A stretch of 64,000 bases of DNA from Blastopirellula retiformator (GTDB lineage Bacteria; Planctomycetota; Planctomycetia; Pirellulales; Pirellulaceae), in the NCBI RefSeq assembly GCF_007859755.1, contig NZ_SJPF01000001.1:846734-910733 (forward strand). The letters run 5' to 3'. The position numbers and the translations under genes are program-made. The notes beneath the pieces are model-generated. The model saw only the letters and a list, made by a program, of their open reading frames with translations. It made no database searches and was not told the DNA's origin. Below are positions 18,150 through 26,272 of this stretch, one piece after another. Numbering within the stretch: the stretch's first letter is position 1; every line of letters starts with the position of its first letter.

Positions 18150-19468
18150 TGTTTGCGCAGCCAGTTCGCCGCGGCGTACCAGATCATGCCGACCGCAATC
18201 AGCGCCAGGCCGGCCTGCCAAACGGCGGCGTCGACCCAAAACGGCAGCAGCAAACAGATCGCCAGGCCAAGCCAGGAAACCGTCGTCGGGTAAAGCCTTT
18301 CCGCCGGCGTCAGGCGAATCGCCGCCAGGTTCGTCAGCGCGTAATAGATCAGCACCGTAAACGCGCTGAACGACCAAGTCGTCTTCACGTCGCCGATCAG
18401 CGTCAGGCCCATCACGATCAACGCGACCAGCAAAACGGCGGCCGTCGGCGTGGTATTAGCCGCATTCAATTCTCCAAAAATCGCCGGCAGATCGCGGCGG
18501 CGTCCCATCGCCAGCACCACCCGCGAAAGTCCCAGCACCAGGTTCAACAGAACGCCGGCCATGGCGGTTGTGGCGCCAACCGCGATCACGTTAGACAGGA
18601 GCGGAGAACCGATTCGAATCGCGACAAGTTCCAGTGGGGCGCCTTGCTGCAGTGTGGCGGCGGATAGTTCGTCCGCCCCCAAGACGCCGACGGCCACAAA
18701 GCCAATTAGCCAGTAAAACGCCATCGCGATTCCCAGCGTTGCGATGATCGCAATCGGAATTGTTCGCCGGGGGTTCACCACTTCTTCGCCGAGCGTTGCG
18801 ATGCGACCGTAACCGGTGTAGGCGACGAACATTAGCGCGACCGCCTGAGCGAAGCCGAGCGGCGGCGTCAGGTTCGTCGACACGGGGGAGAAGAAGGGCG
18901 TAATCCGCTCGCTCGAAAAACTGGACAGGCCGAAAAATATCAACAGCGCCAGCGCGACCAACGAGATCGTCACCAACACCGCATTGGCGAAATTGCTGCG
19001 GCGAATTCCGGTCAGAATCGCTCCCGTTACCAGCAACACCATCACCAAGCTAATCGGGAGTCGCCACGCAGGGGCGTCAATTTGGAAGAGGTTCAGCAAG
19101 TAGCCGGAGAAGCCGAGCGCCGCGGTCGCCGCCGAGGCGGACTTGGCCGCGACAAACATCCAGCCTGCTAGAAAGCCCAAGCTCGGGTGCAACCAGCGGT
19201 ATCCATATTCGTAGGTCCCGCCGCTCACCGGATGAGCGGCAGCCAACTGGGCGCTACTCAAGCCGTTGCAGATCGCCAGCATGGCGGCCAGCGGAATCGC
19301 TAACAATACTGCAGGGCCAGCAGCGCCTGCCGCGATGCCGATACTGACGAAGATCCCCGTTCCGATAATCGAGCCGAGGCCAAGCAGGATAGCGCCGACC
19401 AAACCAACTTCGCGCGTCAGACGTGCCGGCGATGGCGAAGCGGGGGAGTCAGGCGAGGCGTCGTTCAT
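18146..19468 (-). CDS. APC-family amino acid permease
   Basis: A 440-residue membrane transporter with about twelve hydrophobic helices. The first helix carries the APC signature (GLGSIIGTGIFVSIGIAAG, about residues 35-53). FVAYTGYGRIATLGEEVVNPRR in the middle is also typical (helix 6 and the following loop). It likely moves an amino acid or polyamine by proton symport or exchange. Substrate is not deducible. The terminator at 18068-18149 closes it. A 260-base divergent region separates it from the dehydrogenase gene. Confidence 0.92.
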   Translation of the reverse strand: MNDASPDSPASPSPARLTREVGLVGAILLGLGSIIGTGIFVSIGIAAGAAGPAVLLAIPLAAMLAICNGLSSAQLAAAHPVSGGTYEYGYRWLHPSLGFLAGWMFVAAKSASAATAALGFSGYLLNLFQIDAPAWRLPISLVMVLLVTGAILTGIRRSNFANAVLVTISLVALALLIFFGLSSFSSERITPFFSPVSTNLTPPLGFAQAVALMFVAYTGYGRIATLGEEVVNPRRTIPIAIIATLGIAMAFYWLIGFVAVGVLGADELSAATLQQGAPLELVAIRIGSPLLSNVIAVGATTAMAGVLLNLVLGLSRVVLAMGRRRDLPAIFGELNAANTTPTAAVLLVALIVMGLTLIGDVKTTWSFSAFTVLIYYALTNLAAIRLTPAERLYPTTVSWLGLAICLLLPFWVDAAVWQAGLALIAVGMIWYAAANWLRKQ

Positions 19469-19728
19469 GGTTGATTGTCAGGCGGTCGATGGAGAGCGAT
19501 TTCGTTTAGCGTACCGTTTGGCGCTATGCGAAAGAATCCCGTAGGAGAGCGACGAGGAATTGCCGCGGGCGAAAAAACTAAGAATTAACAGAGGTTTCGC
19601 ACTACCACAGTAGGCGTGGAAATCGCGAAAAAAGGGGGCGAATACGGGATTTTCGTCATGACGTGGTCGGCACGACTCGCGTTAGAATACGACCATAGAG
19701 GCGTCGCTAACTGCGAGGAAATGTCTGG

Positions 19729-20655
19729 ATGAAGGTTTCGTTGATTGGGCTGGGCAAAGTTGGCTCGGCTGTCGCCCATGCGATCGTACTAAAAGGCTTG
19801 GCGGACGAATTGGTGCTGGTCTCGCGCCGTACCGAAATCGCGAAATCGGAAGCCGACGATCTGAATCATGCGGCGGGGCTGGAAGACCACTCGGTCGACG
19901 TGCGAGCAGGAGGTGACGAAGCTGCCGCCGGATCGGACGTGATTCTCTATTGCGATGCGTCTCCCAGTACCAACATCGATGTTGATCGCTACAGCGCCGC
20001 CCGCGGCAATCTGCAGCGGTTTAGCGAACGGATGCCGCTTTTGGCCGCCGCCAGTCCCAACGCGATTTGCGTGATGGTGACCAATCCGGTCGATGTGATG
20101 TCGTGGTTCGCCCTGCAGGTCTCCGGCTTCCCGCCAGAGCGGGTGTTTGGCGTCGGCACGTTGCTCGATACCGCTCGATTACGGCGGCTGTTGTCAGAGC
20201 GGCTTAGCGTCCACGCCAGCGACGTACGAGCCTACGTGATCGGCGAGCATGGCCAAGATCAAGTCGCCTCGTTCAGCAGCGCCTCGCTAGGGGGCGAACT
20301 GATGAAGCCGGATGAAGATCTAATGTCGCTCGCTCGCCAGGCGGCCGATTCGGCTGGTCAGATCTATCGCACTCGCGGCTATACCAACTATGGCATCGCT
20401 GGGGCGACGATGATGATTCTGGATGCAATTCGCAACAACCGACGCCGGACCGCCCCGGTCAGCCTACGAATCAATGACTACTACGGCGTGAAGGACGTGT
20501 GCCTGTCGTTGCCGGCGGTGATTGGCCGACGAGGTATCGAGCGAGTTCTGCGTCCCGAGTTGAACGACGCCGAGCAGGCGACCTTTCACCGGGGAGCGGA
20601 TCGAATTCGAGCGGCGATTGACGCGTTGGCGCCATCTTTGACCGCCGCTTCTTAA
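19729..20655 (+). CDS. Lactate/malate dehydrogenase family protein
   Basis: A 308-residue NAD-dependent 2-hydroxyacid dehydrogenase. The nucleotide-binding GLGKVGSAVA lies at the N-terminus. The catalytic His is in VIGEHGQDQVASFS, and the substrate-binding Arg in GVGTLLDTARLR. In the mobile active-site loop (STNIDVDRYSAARGN) the loop Arg is kept. The neighbouring specificity position is neither the Gln typical of lactate enzymes nor the Arg typical of malate enzymes, so substrate is uncertain. The stop is followed 29 bases later by repeat copy B. Confidence 0.9.
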   Translation: MKVSLIGLGKVGSAVAHAIVLKGLADELVLVSRRTEIAKSEADDLNHAAGLEDHSVDVRAGGDEAAAGSDVILYCDASPSTNIDVDRYSAARGNLQRFSERMPLLAAASPNAICVMVTNPVDVMSWFALQVSGFPPERVFGVGTLLDTARLRRLLSERLSVHASDVRAYVIGEHGQDQVASFSSASLGGELMKPDEDLMSLARQAADSAGQIYRTRGYTNYGIAGATMMILDAIRNNRRRTAPVSLRINDYYGVKDVCLSLPAVIGRRGIERVLRPELNDAEQATFHRGADRIRAAIDALAPSLTAAS

Positions 20656-20684
20656 AGTGATGGTTTGCCATCGGAACCGACCTA

Positions 20685-20834
20685 GAGCGGTTTTCTTCAA
20701 TCTTTAGCATTCTGGCTGGTTGCGGCCGCGCTGGTCGGCGTTGACCTGCATCGACGAATCTTGAGGATTCGCCTGCTTCGGTCGCCTTGACCAGCTTGCC
20801 TCACTGACAGTCCGTCGAGAAAATCAACGGACTG
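20685..20834. repeat. Composite TA-flanked repeat, copy B (right end lost)
   Basis: The left end starts GAGCGGTTTTC after a TA (20683-20684), matching the left end of copy C at 30121. It includes the 47-base segment lacking in copy D, flanked by direct TTGAC repeats. It ends in the hairpin CAGTCCGT...ACGGACTG instead of the outer right terminal repeat. The last base joins directly to a PAS-domain remnant. See copies C, D and E. Confidence 0.85.
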
Positions 20835-21071
20835 ATAGGCGTAGTCCCCATCCGCTTTTTGAAAACGATACTCGTCGGTTCACCGCTCTTGCCCAGAGTC
20901 GATCGCTGCGTGGATCCCTTCGATCACGCGATCCCGATCATCGGGATGGATGCCCGCTTTCCACCACCCGGCGTCGGCCCCGACTTGCGATTTGGAGTAA
21001 CCGAAATTGCGGCGGATCCCTTCGTTCCAGCGAACCTTGTTCGTATCGAGATCCCAGTCCCAGACAGGCAA
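20835..21071 (-). pseudogene. PAS/PAC domain remnant with in-frame stop
   Basis: Minus-strand reading gives a recognisable PAS fold: VWDWDLDTNKVRW, then FGYSKSQVG and IHPDDRDRVIEGI, ending GQER and a TGA at 20880-20882. The same frame continues after the stop with TDEYRFQKADGDYAY, a clear PAC motif in which the stop replaces the usual Trp (TGG to TGA). The remnant ends exactly where repeat copy B begins. No kinase or other output domain is left. It is a decayed fragment of a sensory protein. Confidence 0.8.
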
Positions 21072-21274
21072 AGGATACGACGATCGCGACGACCTATCCA
21101 AAAAGGGTGGATTGCAGGAGTTTCGACACAAGCAGTCTCAGGGTGGGAACGCCGGCACTTTGGAGTGACGAAAGTTCGAAAGCGAAGGAAGCCTAAATGC
21201 TATCCTATGCGGTGTAAATCGGACAGCCAATCGAGCCTTGCGGCCTACCGAAAATTCTCGGCCAGCGCGGCCAT

Positions 21275-21311
21275 AAAAAAAGCCGCTCCTCAACTTGAAG
21301 GAGCGGCTTTT
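21275..21311. terminator. Rho-independent terminator of the HEAT-repeat gene
   Basis: AAAAAGCCGCTCCT (from about 21277) pairs with AGGAGCGGCTTTT (to 21311) around an 8-base loop. The arms give an A-run on one side and a T-run on the other, so it works on the minus strand 26 bases after the HEAT-repeat stop and could also act on the plus strand. Confidence 0.88.
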
Positions 21312-21336
21312 GATCGGTAGAGCTTTCGGGGCTCCG

Positions 21337-23061
21337 TTACTGCACTTTGGTCAGGGCTTCGGCCGCGGCGGCACGAACCGCGTCGGACGAATCTTCGTTA
21401 GCCGCTTTGGTCAACGCCGCTTTGGCGGAGGCCGCCTGTTTGCCAAGCATGCCCAGCGACTTGGCCGCTTCCAAGCGGACCAAGTCGGAACCTTCGGTCA
21501 ACGCGGCCGTCAGGACCGGCGTCGCTTTGGCGGCGGCGGGACTGGTCGAATCGATATGAGCGATGGCCCAGCCAGCGGCAACCTTGGTGAACTCGACGTC
21601 GCTGTCCAGCAGCGGCGCGATTTGCGGGATGGTCGCTTTGGCGGTCGGGCCAATACTGCCCAAGGCGTACAGAGCGCTTTGCTGCAGGCCGGCCGTTGGG
21701 CTGTCGAGGAATTTGGCGATGTCGTCGGTCGCCGGAGCGGCCGCAGCCCCCAGACCGCCCAAGACCATCATCGCTTCGCTTTGCACCTGGGGATCGTCAA
21801 CTTTCAAGGTTTCGATCAGCGCGGGAACGGCAGCTTTGGCGTCTGGGCCCAGGCGACGCAAGATCGCCAGAGCGTGCATCCGCAAGCCTTCGATTTCCAA
21901 GGCCTTCGCCAGTCGCGGCGTCGCCTTGGCGCCAAGCGAAACGATCGCTTCGCGGAAGTGAACGACCACCGTCGGATCGGTGTCGGTCAGCGCCTTCAGC
22001 AAGACCGGTGCTACCATCTCACGGGGAGCGTCCAGTTCGGTCAGGCAGCGAGCCGCAGCGGCGCGAACGTTGGCGTTCTTGCTCTTCATCCCTTCGACAA
22101 GATCTTCGACGGCGTGTTCGACCGCTTCCTGGTCTTCGGGGTGCAGGCGAGCGACGCCCCACTCGCCCAGCATGTGCATGAACTCGTCATCCGAGTTGGA
22201 GGCCGATTCCAGGGCCGTTTCGGACGCCGGATCTTTGATCACGCCCAACGCGTAGGCAGAAGCGTAGCGGACCGCCATCGAGTCGTCCGCTTCCAGCGCT
22301 GCGGCCAATTGACCGACGGCCGGTTTGGCCCCGGCGCCAATCTGGCCGAGCGCGACCGCCGCTTGCATGCGGGTATCAGGGTCTTTGTGCGACTTGAGGA
22401 CTTCAGCCAAATTCGGCGCGGCGCTTGCCGCTTCCGGTCCCATTTCGCCCGCGATCAGGCAAGCCCAGTAGGCGCCACGTTCGGTGGTCAAAGCCTTCTT
22501 CAAAACCGGCAGCGACTTCTTGCCTGCTTCGGCCAGGGTGTGCAATGCCGGCACGACGACGCTCGGATCGGCGTCATCCAGGATGTTGGCGATCAGCGGC
22601 AACGTCTCGTTCGGATCGGTCGGCAGCTTGCGAACGGCGCCCATCGCGGCGCGACGGACGATCGCTTCTTTGTCGGTGATCTTTTGGATCAAAGCCGGAA
22701 CGGCCGGCAGCGCTTTTTCGCCGATCTCGCCGATCGCGTAGGCGCTGTAGGCCCGCACTTCAGCATCCGGATCATCCAGGCCCTTGGTCAACGCGGCCAA
22801 TGCCGGAGCGGCTGCGGTTTCGTATTCGGCCAAGGCCCGAGCGGCGTGCCAACGCAGTTCGACGTTGTCGCTTCCCATCGCGGCGATCAGAGCAGGGACC
22901 GCTTTGTCGGCGTCTTCCGGTTGACGAGCCAGGGCGTCGGCCGCGGCGACCGCCGCTTCCCCTTTGTCAGACAACGCTTTGATCGAATCGGCCGCGTCGG
23001 CCCAGACGATCGAAGCGACCGCCAGCGGCAGGGCCATGGAAAACATCAGTCGTTTGATCAT
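21337..23061 (-). CDS. Secreted HEAT-repeat protein
   Basis: A 574-residue protein with a signal peptide (MIKRLMFSMALPLAVASIVW). The rest is a chain of about 35-residue HEAT/PBS-lyase-type repeats with the recurring pattern AxxALxxLG, followed by a loop and a second helix rich in AxPAL. About fifteen repeats fill the whole length with no other domain. Such solenoids are scaffolds for protein contacts, here on the periplasmic side. No partner is identifiable. A terminator follows. Confidence 0.88.
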   Translation of the reverse strand: MIKRLMFSMALPLAVASIVWADAADSIKALSDKGEAAVAAADALARQPEDADKAVPALIAAMGSDNVELRWHAARALAEYETAAAPALAALTKGLDDPDAEVRAYSAYAIGEIGEKALPAVPALIQKITDKEAIVRRAAMGAVRKLPTDPNETLPLIANILDDADPSVVVPALHTLAEAGKKSLPVLKKALTTERGAYWACLIAGEMGPEAASAAPNLAEVLKSHKDPDTRMQAAVALGQIGAGAKPAVGQLAAALEADDSMAVRYASAYALGVIKDPASETALESASNSDDEFMHMLGEWGVARLHPEDQEAVEHAVEDLVEGMKSKNANVRAAAARCLTELDAPREMVAPVLLKALTDTDPTVVVHFREAIVSLGAKATPRLAKALEIEGLRMHALAILRRLGPDAKAAVPALIETLKVDDPQVQSEAMMVLGGLGAAAAPATDDIAKFLDSPTAGLQQSALYALGSIGPTAKATIPQIAPLLDSDVEFTKVAAGWAIAHIDSTSPAAAKATPVLTAALTEGSDLVRLEAAKSLGMLGKQAASAKAALTKAANEDSSDAVRAAAAEALTKVQ

Positions 23062-23154
23062 TGCAGACTCCGCAGAAAAGTACGTCGCCAGCGACGTGTG
23101 ATTGCTAGATAGGTGTGGGAAGCTTGTGGTGTAGCCGCAGCCGACGAGCCAGGA

Positions 23155-23790
23155 TTAGCCCGACGGGAATTGAGCGTCGTACACCAGCGATTTCATGAAG
23201 TTGCTGGCGTCGACGAAGTCTTGCGGCGAATAATCGCGAATGCGGGCTTTCAACTCGTCGTGCATCGATTCGGCGGTGCCGGTGACGTTGCGATACTCAT
23301 CGACGTTGGCGTACGAACCTTCGCGAGCACGCATGGCGAAAGCCAGGTTCAGCTTTTCCCGGTACTCGTCGTATGGCTTGTCGGTCAGGATGAAGGGCCA
23401 GTTGATCTCGCCGGTGAGCGGATCCAACTGCGATGCAGCTAGACGCTGCGGAGCCCGTTCCTGATTGAAGCGGAACAGTTGTTCGCTGGTCGGCTTCGGT
23501 CCCGCCATCTCGGCGCGGAACTCGTTGTTGCGACGTCGCATCTCGAACCAGACTTGCTGGGCGCGATTCCGATTTTCGATGTACTGGCTGCGAGCCTCTT
23601 CGACGTCGATCGCCGCACGGGCTGTGTTCAAATTGTATTCGCCCTGGGCGCGAACGATGTCGGCCAAACCGCGGGCATGACTTTCCCCAACGGTCGAAGC
23701 CGAAGCGCCCGTGTTATAGTACCATTGGGCCGACGCAGTCTGAGCGACTACCGATGTGATACCGATAGCCAGAAGTAGTCGAAGCGACAT
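23155..23790 (-). CDS. Secreted helical protein, unknown
   Basis: A 211-residue protein with a signal peptide cut near TASAQWYYN. The body is charged and largely helical, with Arg/Glu/Asn-rich stretches (EARSQYIENRNRAQQVWFEMRRRNNEFRAEM) typical of a coiled coil. A C-terminal segment contains YSPQDFVDASNFMKSL. I recognise it only as a type common in planctomycetes and annotated hypothetical (from memory). It lies 93 bases upstream of the HEAT-repeat gene on the same strand. Confidence 0.8.
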   Translation of the reverse strand: MSLRLLLAIGITSVVAQTASAQWYYNTGASASTVGESHARGLADIVRAQGEYNLNTARAAIDVEEARSQYIENRNRAQQVWFEMRRRNNEFRAEMAGPKPTSEQLFRFNQERAPQRLAASQLDPLTGEINWPFILTDKPYDEYREKLNLAFAMRAREGSYANVDEYRNVTGTAESMHDELKARIRDYSPQDFVDASNFMKSLVYDAQFPSG

Positions 23791-23981
23791 GACGCATCCC
23801 TCGATTAAGTCGTATACGATTCAGTAATTCTGGATCGCGAGATAAGGCTTTGGGGAAATGGGAAGTCTTCGCGGTTTACGAAAACAACCATTCCAGAATA
23901 GCCGAACCGATGTCGAAAGCAACAAATCCGGCCTATTTCCAGGTCTTGCGTCCCCCCCGAGCAGGCTCTGCTAATCCCCGA

Positions 23982-24410
23982 CTAATCAGCCAGAAACTTA
24001 TGCAGCTTCTGGGCCAATCGAGGCCAGTTTCCCCTTTTCGTCTCGCATTCCCACACAATAAGTACCCGCCAGCCCAGTTTTCGCAGCGATTTCTGGGCCC
24101 GGCGATCGCGCTGTTGATTCCCGCTTAACTTCTTACGCCAATAATCCGCGTTCTGTTTCGGCAACGGACGTCGACCTTTGGCACAGTTGTGCTGATGCCA
24201 GAAGCAGCCATGTACGAAAATTACTTTCCCGCGACCGGGGAAAGTCAAATCGGGGCTCCCTGGCAAGTCGCGTCTTCCCAGCCGAAAGCGGTATCCCAGA
24301 CGGTGGGCCAAGCTTCGCACGATCCGCTCTGGCCGAGTGTCGCTCGACCGAACCCGCCGCATGATTTCGCTGCGACTTTCGGGATCAAAATTATCGGTCG
24401 AGCGGGACAT
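23982..24410 (-). CDS. vsr: Very short patch repair endonuclease (Vsr)
   Basis: A 142-residue Vsr nuclease, which nicks T:G mismatches left by deamination of 5-methylcytosine. It has the conserved NxRSEIMRRV-like start (residues 10-20), the catalytic Asp in SPDLTF (D54) and FVHGCFWHQHNC (65-76). The ATG at 24410 is chosen because the upstream in-frame extension overlaps the cytosine methylase in another frame. The gap to the methylase stop is only 5 bases, so the two are co-transcribed, the standard arrangement for this repair pair. Confidence 0.95.
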   Translation of the reverse strand: MSRSTDNFDPESRSEIMRRVRSSDTRPERIVRSLAHRLGYRFRLGRRDLPGSPDLTFPGRGKVIFVHGCFWHQHNCAKGRRPLPKQNADYWRKKLSGNQQRDRRAQKSLRKLGWRVLIVWECETKRGNWPRLAQKLHKFLAD

Positions 24411-24415
24411 TCGCG

Positions 24416-25573
24416 CTACCGGCAAAAAAGCTCCAGCTGGCGGGGCGAGCAACACTCGCCGGCCAGGCGGTTGAGGTAGTTCTCCCCAATCCAGTTCAGG
24501 ACGCTTGAGCAGACGGCGTCGCCGAACCCAAACAGGGCGTCGTTGTTCGAGCCGCTGATCGTGAACTCGCCGGCCCCCATCAGCCGAGCGCACTCTCGCG
24601 GCGTCAGCAATCGGACCGCATATTGGCCGTAGCCCGCCTTGAACAGGATCTGTCGTCCGCTGCCTCCTTTGGGCGTGCGTAGACAACCGGCCAGACCATC
24701 GGTCCGCATTTCGGCCATTGAGCGCTTCTCGCCGTTCGCCCCTCGGCGGACCCGGCGGAAGACCGCTCCATAACTCCAGCGGCGCTTGGCGATCATCGCA
24801 TCGGCCTCGGCTCGATGCCGCGGGCTCATCTGGTTCAGCAGGTATGCGGCTCGCTCCTGCGACCACCAGGATGGGTCGTCCTTCGGCAGTTTTTCGAGGA
24901 CGTCGCCCAATTGATTGTCGCTGGCGGTTGGCGGCTCCGGCAGGTCGGCGCAGCTCCAGATGATCTCGGGGTGACGCTGAACGAAGTCGACCAAAGGAGC
25001 GGGGCGCAGCTGAGACGGAGTCAGGTCCTCGCTCTCGATCGTAGCGTCGTCATCGACCGCTTTGGCGACCACAAACAGGCGGAGTCGACTTTGCGGCGTA
25101 AACCACTTGGCGTCGAGCATGATCGGATCAACCCGATAGCCCAAGTCATTCAGCGCCGACAGGACCGCCGCGAAATCGGCGCCGCCATGCGAGTTGAGTA
25201 GCCCTGGAACGTTCTCTAGCAGCACCAGCGGCGGTCGACGCCCGCCGAGCCGTTTCAGTACGTTGTGGAATCCCCAGAAGGCGGACGACTGGGCGCCTCC
25301 CAAGCCTTTGCGGCCCCCTGCGAGCGATAGGTCGGTGCAGGGGAACGAGGCCGTAGCGAGAGTCACATCGGGCATCTCCGCCACGTCCAACTGATGGACG
25401 TCTCCCAGAACGAACGAATCGTCCGCCCCAAAGTGCCCTTCATACTGGCGGCGTTTACCGGCGTCGATGTCGTTGGCGAAGCGAACTTCCCAGCCAGATC
25501 GTTCCAGGCCCAGACGGACTAGTCCAATCCCGGCAAAGAATTCGGCGAAGGTGCGCGGCGCTGGAGCGGACAT
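24416..25573 (-). CDS. DNA (cytosine-5) methyltransferase
   Basis: A 385-residue C5 methylase. Motif I is FFAGIGLVRLGLE (12-24). The catalytic Cys79 lies in FPCTDLS (motif IV), ENV (120-122) is motif VI and QSRLRLF is motif VIII. PRECARLMG near the end is motif IX/X. The target-recognition region lies between about residues 200 and 310. It is followed 5 bases later by vsr. No restriction endonuclease gene was recognised on either side, so it is a candidate orphan methylase. Target sequence unknown. Confidence 0.95.
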   Translation of the reverse strand: MSAPAPRTFAEFFAGIGLVRLGLERSGWEVRFANDIDAGKRRQYEGHFGADDSFVLGDVHQLDVAEMPDVTLATASFPCTDLSLAGGRKGLGGAQSSAFWGFHNVLKRLGGRRPPLVLLENVPGLLNSHGGADFAAVLSALNDLGYRVDPIMLDAKWFTPQSRLRLFVVAKAVDDDATIESEDLTPSQLRPAPLVDFVQRHPEIIWSCADLPEPPTASDNQLGDVLEKLPKDDPSWWSQERAAYLLNQMSPRHRAEADAMIAKRRWSYGAVFRRVRRGANGEKRSMAEMRTDGLAGCLRTPKGGSGRQILFKAGYGQYAVRLLTPRECARLMGAGEFTISGSNNDALFGFGDAVCSSVLNWIGENYLNRLAGECCSPRQLELFCR

Positions 25574-25681
25574 AGTCGACTTCCGGTGTCAGAGCGATTG
25601 AGGAGCCCGCATTATCGCCGAGATGGGCCAAATGCTCAATCGTCCGCCGCAGAGAAGTTGGCGATCAGCAGGTTCGCTGCA

Positions 25682-26170
25682 TTAAGTGCGGGTGCCGGAG
25701 TAAATCTCGGCGTATTCGATGATCCAGACGTCGATATAGTTGGTGAAGGTGTCGAGATCGACTTCGGCCAACTTTTCAAAGTAGCTGCGGTTAAAGGTCT
25801 CTTTATTACGAATGGCGCCCTTGGCGGTCAGTTCCAGGACGTGGACCGACGAATGCGGGCGAATCGTCATTTCGAGACGACTGTACAAGCTGCGACGCTT
25901 ACCGCCGGTCAGGTCGAGGTCATCGCGGTAGCAGGCCGCCCCCCAACCTTTTTCGCCGTAGATCGTTTCGGTTTGAAAACCAGGGAAGTAGTTCGGCAGG
26001 GCGCCGACGCATTTCTCGATGTAATCCGACAGCTGCAAGCGAAACTTGCTGTGCAGCTCTTTGCACTCTTCTTCGCTGAGCGCTTGGGTGCGGATCGCCT
26101 CCGACTTCGCGGCGCTGCGTTTTTCGCCGCGCTGGATCGCTTTTTTCAGACGGTCTTCAAAATCATTCAT
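25682..26170 (-). CDS. Conserved-type small protein, unknown
   Basis: A 162-residue soluble protein starting MNDFEDRLKKAIQRGEKR. The ATG at 26170 is preferred to an in-frame start at 26197 that adds a short unlikely extension. The N-terminal half is helical and charged. The C-terminal half alternates strands (SVHVLELTAKGAIRNK) and ends in a helix with an aromatic patch (YIDVWIIEYAEIYS). I do not recognise a family. It lies between tex and the methylase on the same strand, 100 bases from each. Confidence 0.75.
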   Translation of the reverse strand: MNDFEDRLKKAIQRGEKRSAAKSEAIRTQALSEEECKELHSKFRLQLSDYIEKCVGALPNYFPGFQTETIYGEKGWGAACYRDDLDLTGGKRRSLYSRLEMTIRPHSSVHVLELTAKGAIRNKETFNRSYFEKLAEVDLDTFTNYIDVWIIEYAEIYSGTRT

Positions 26171-26272
26171 GAATCTGCAGGTCGCGGCTGAGCGCACAGG
26201 AGGAAGCGAAAGGGGCGATGCGGACCGAGGAAGGGTGGGGCGAGAAGTCCCTTCCCAGCAAGCCGAGCGGAG

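Noticed and set aside
21295-23112. 605-codon plus-strand open frame opposite the HEAT-repeat gene
   Set aside because: It is antisense to a clear signal-peptide HEAT-repeat protein. Its Arg/Gly/Gln-rich composition is what the complement of Ala-rich codons gives. No start signal or family.
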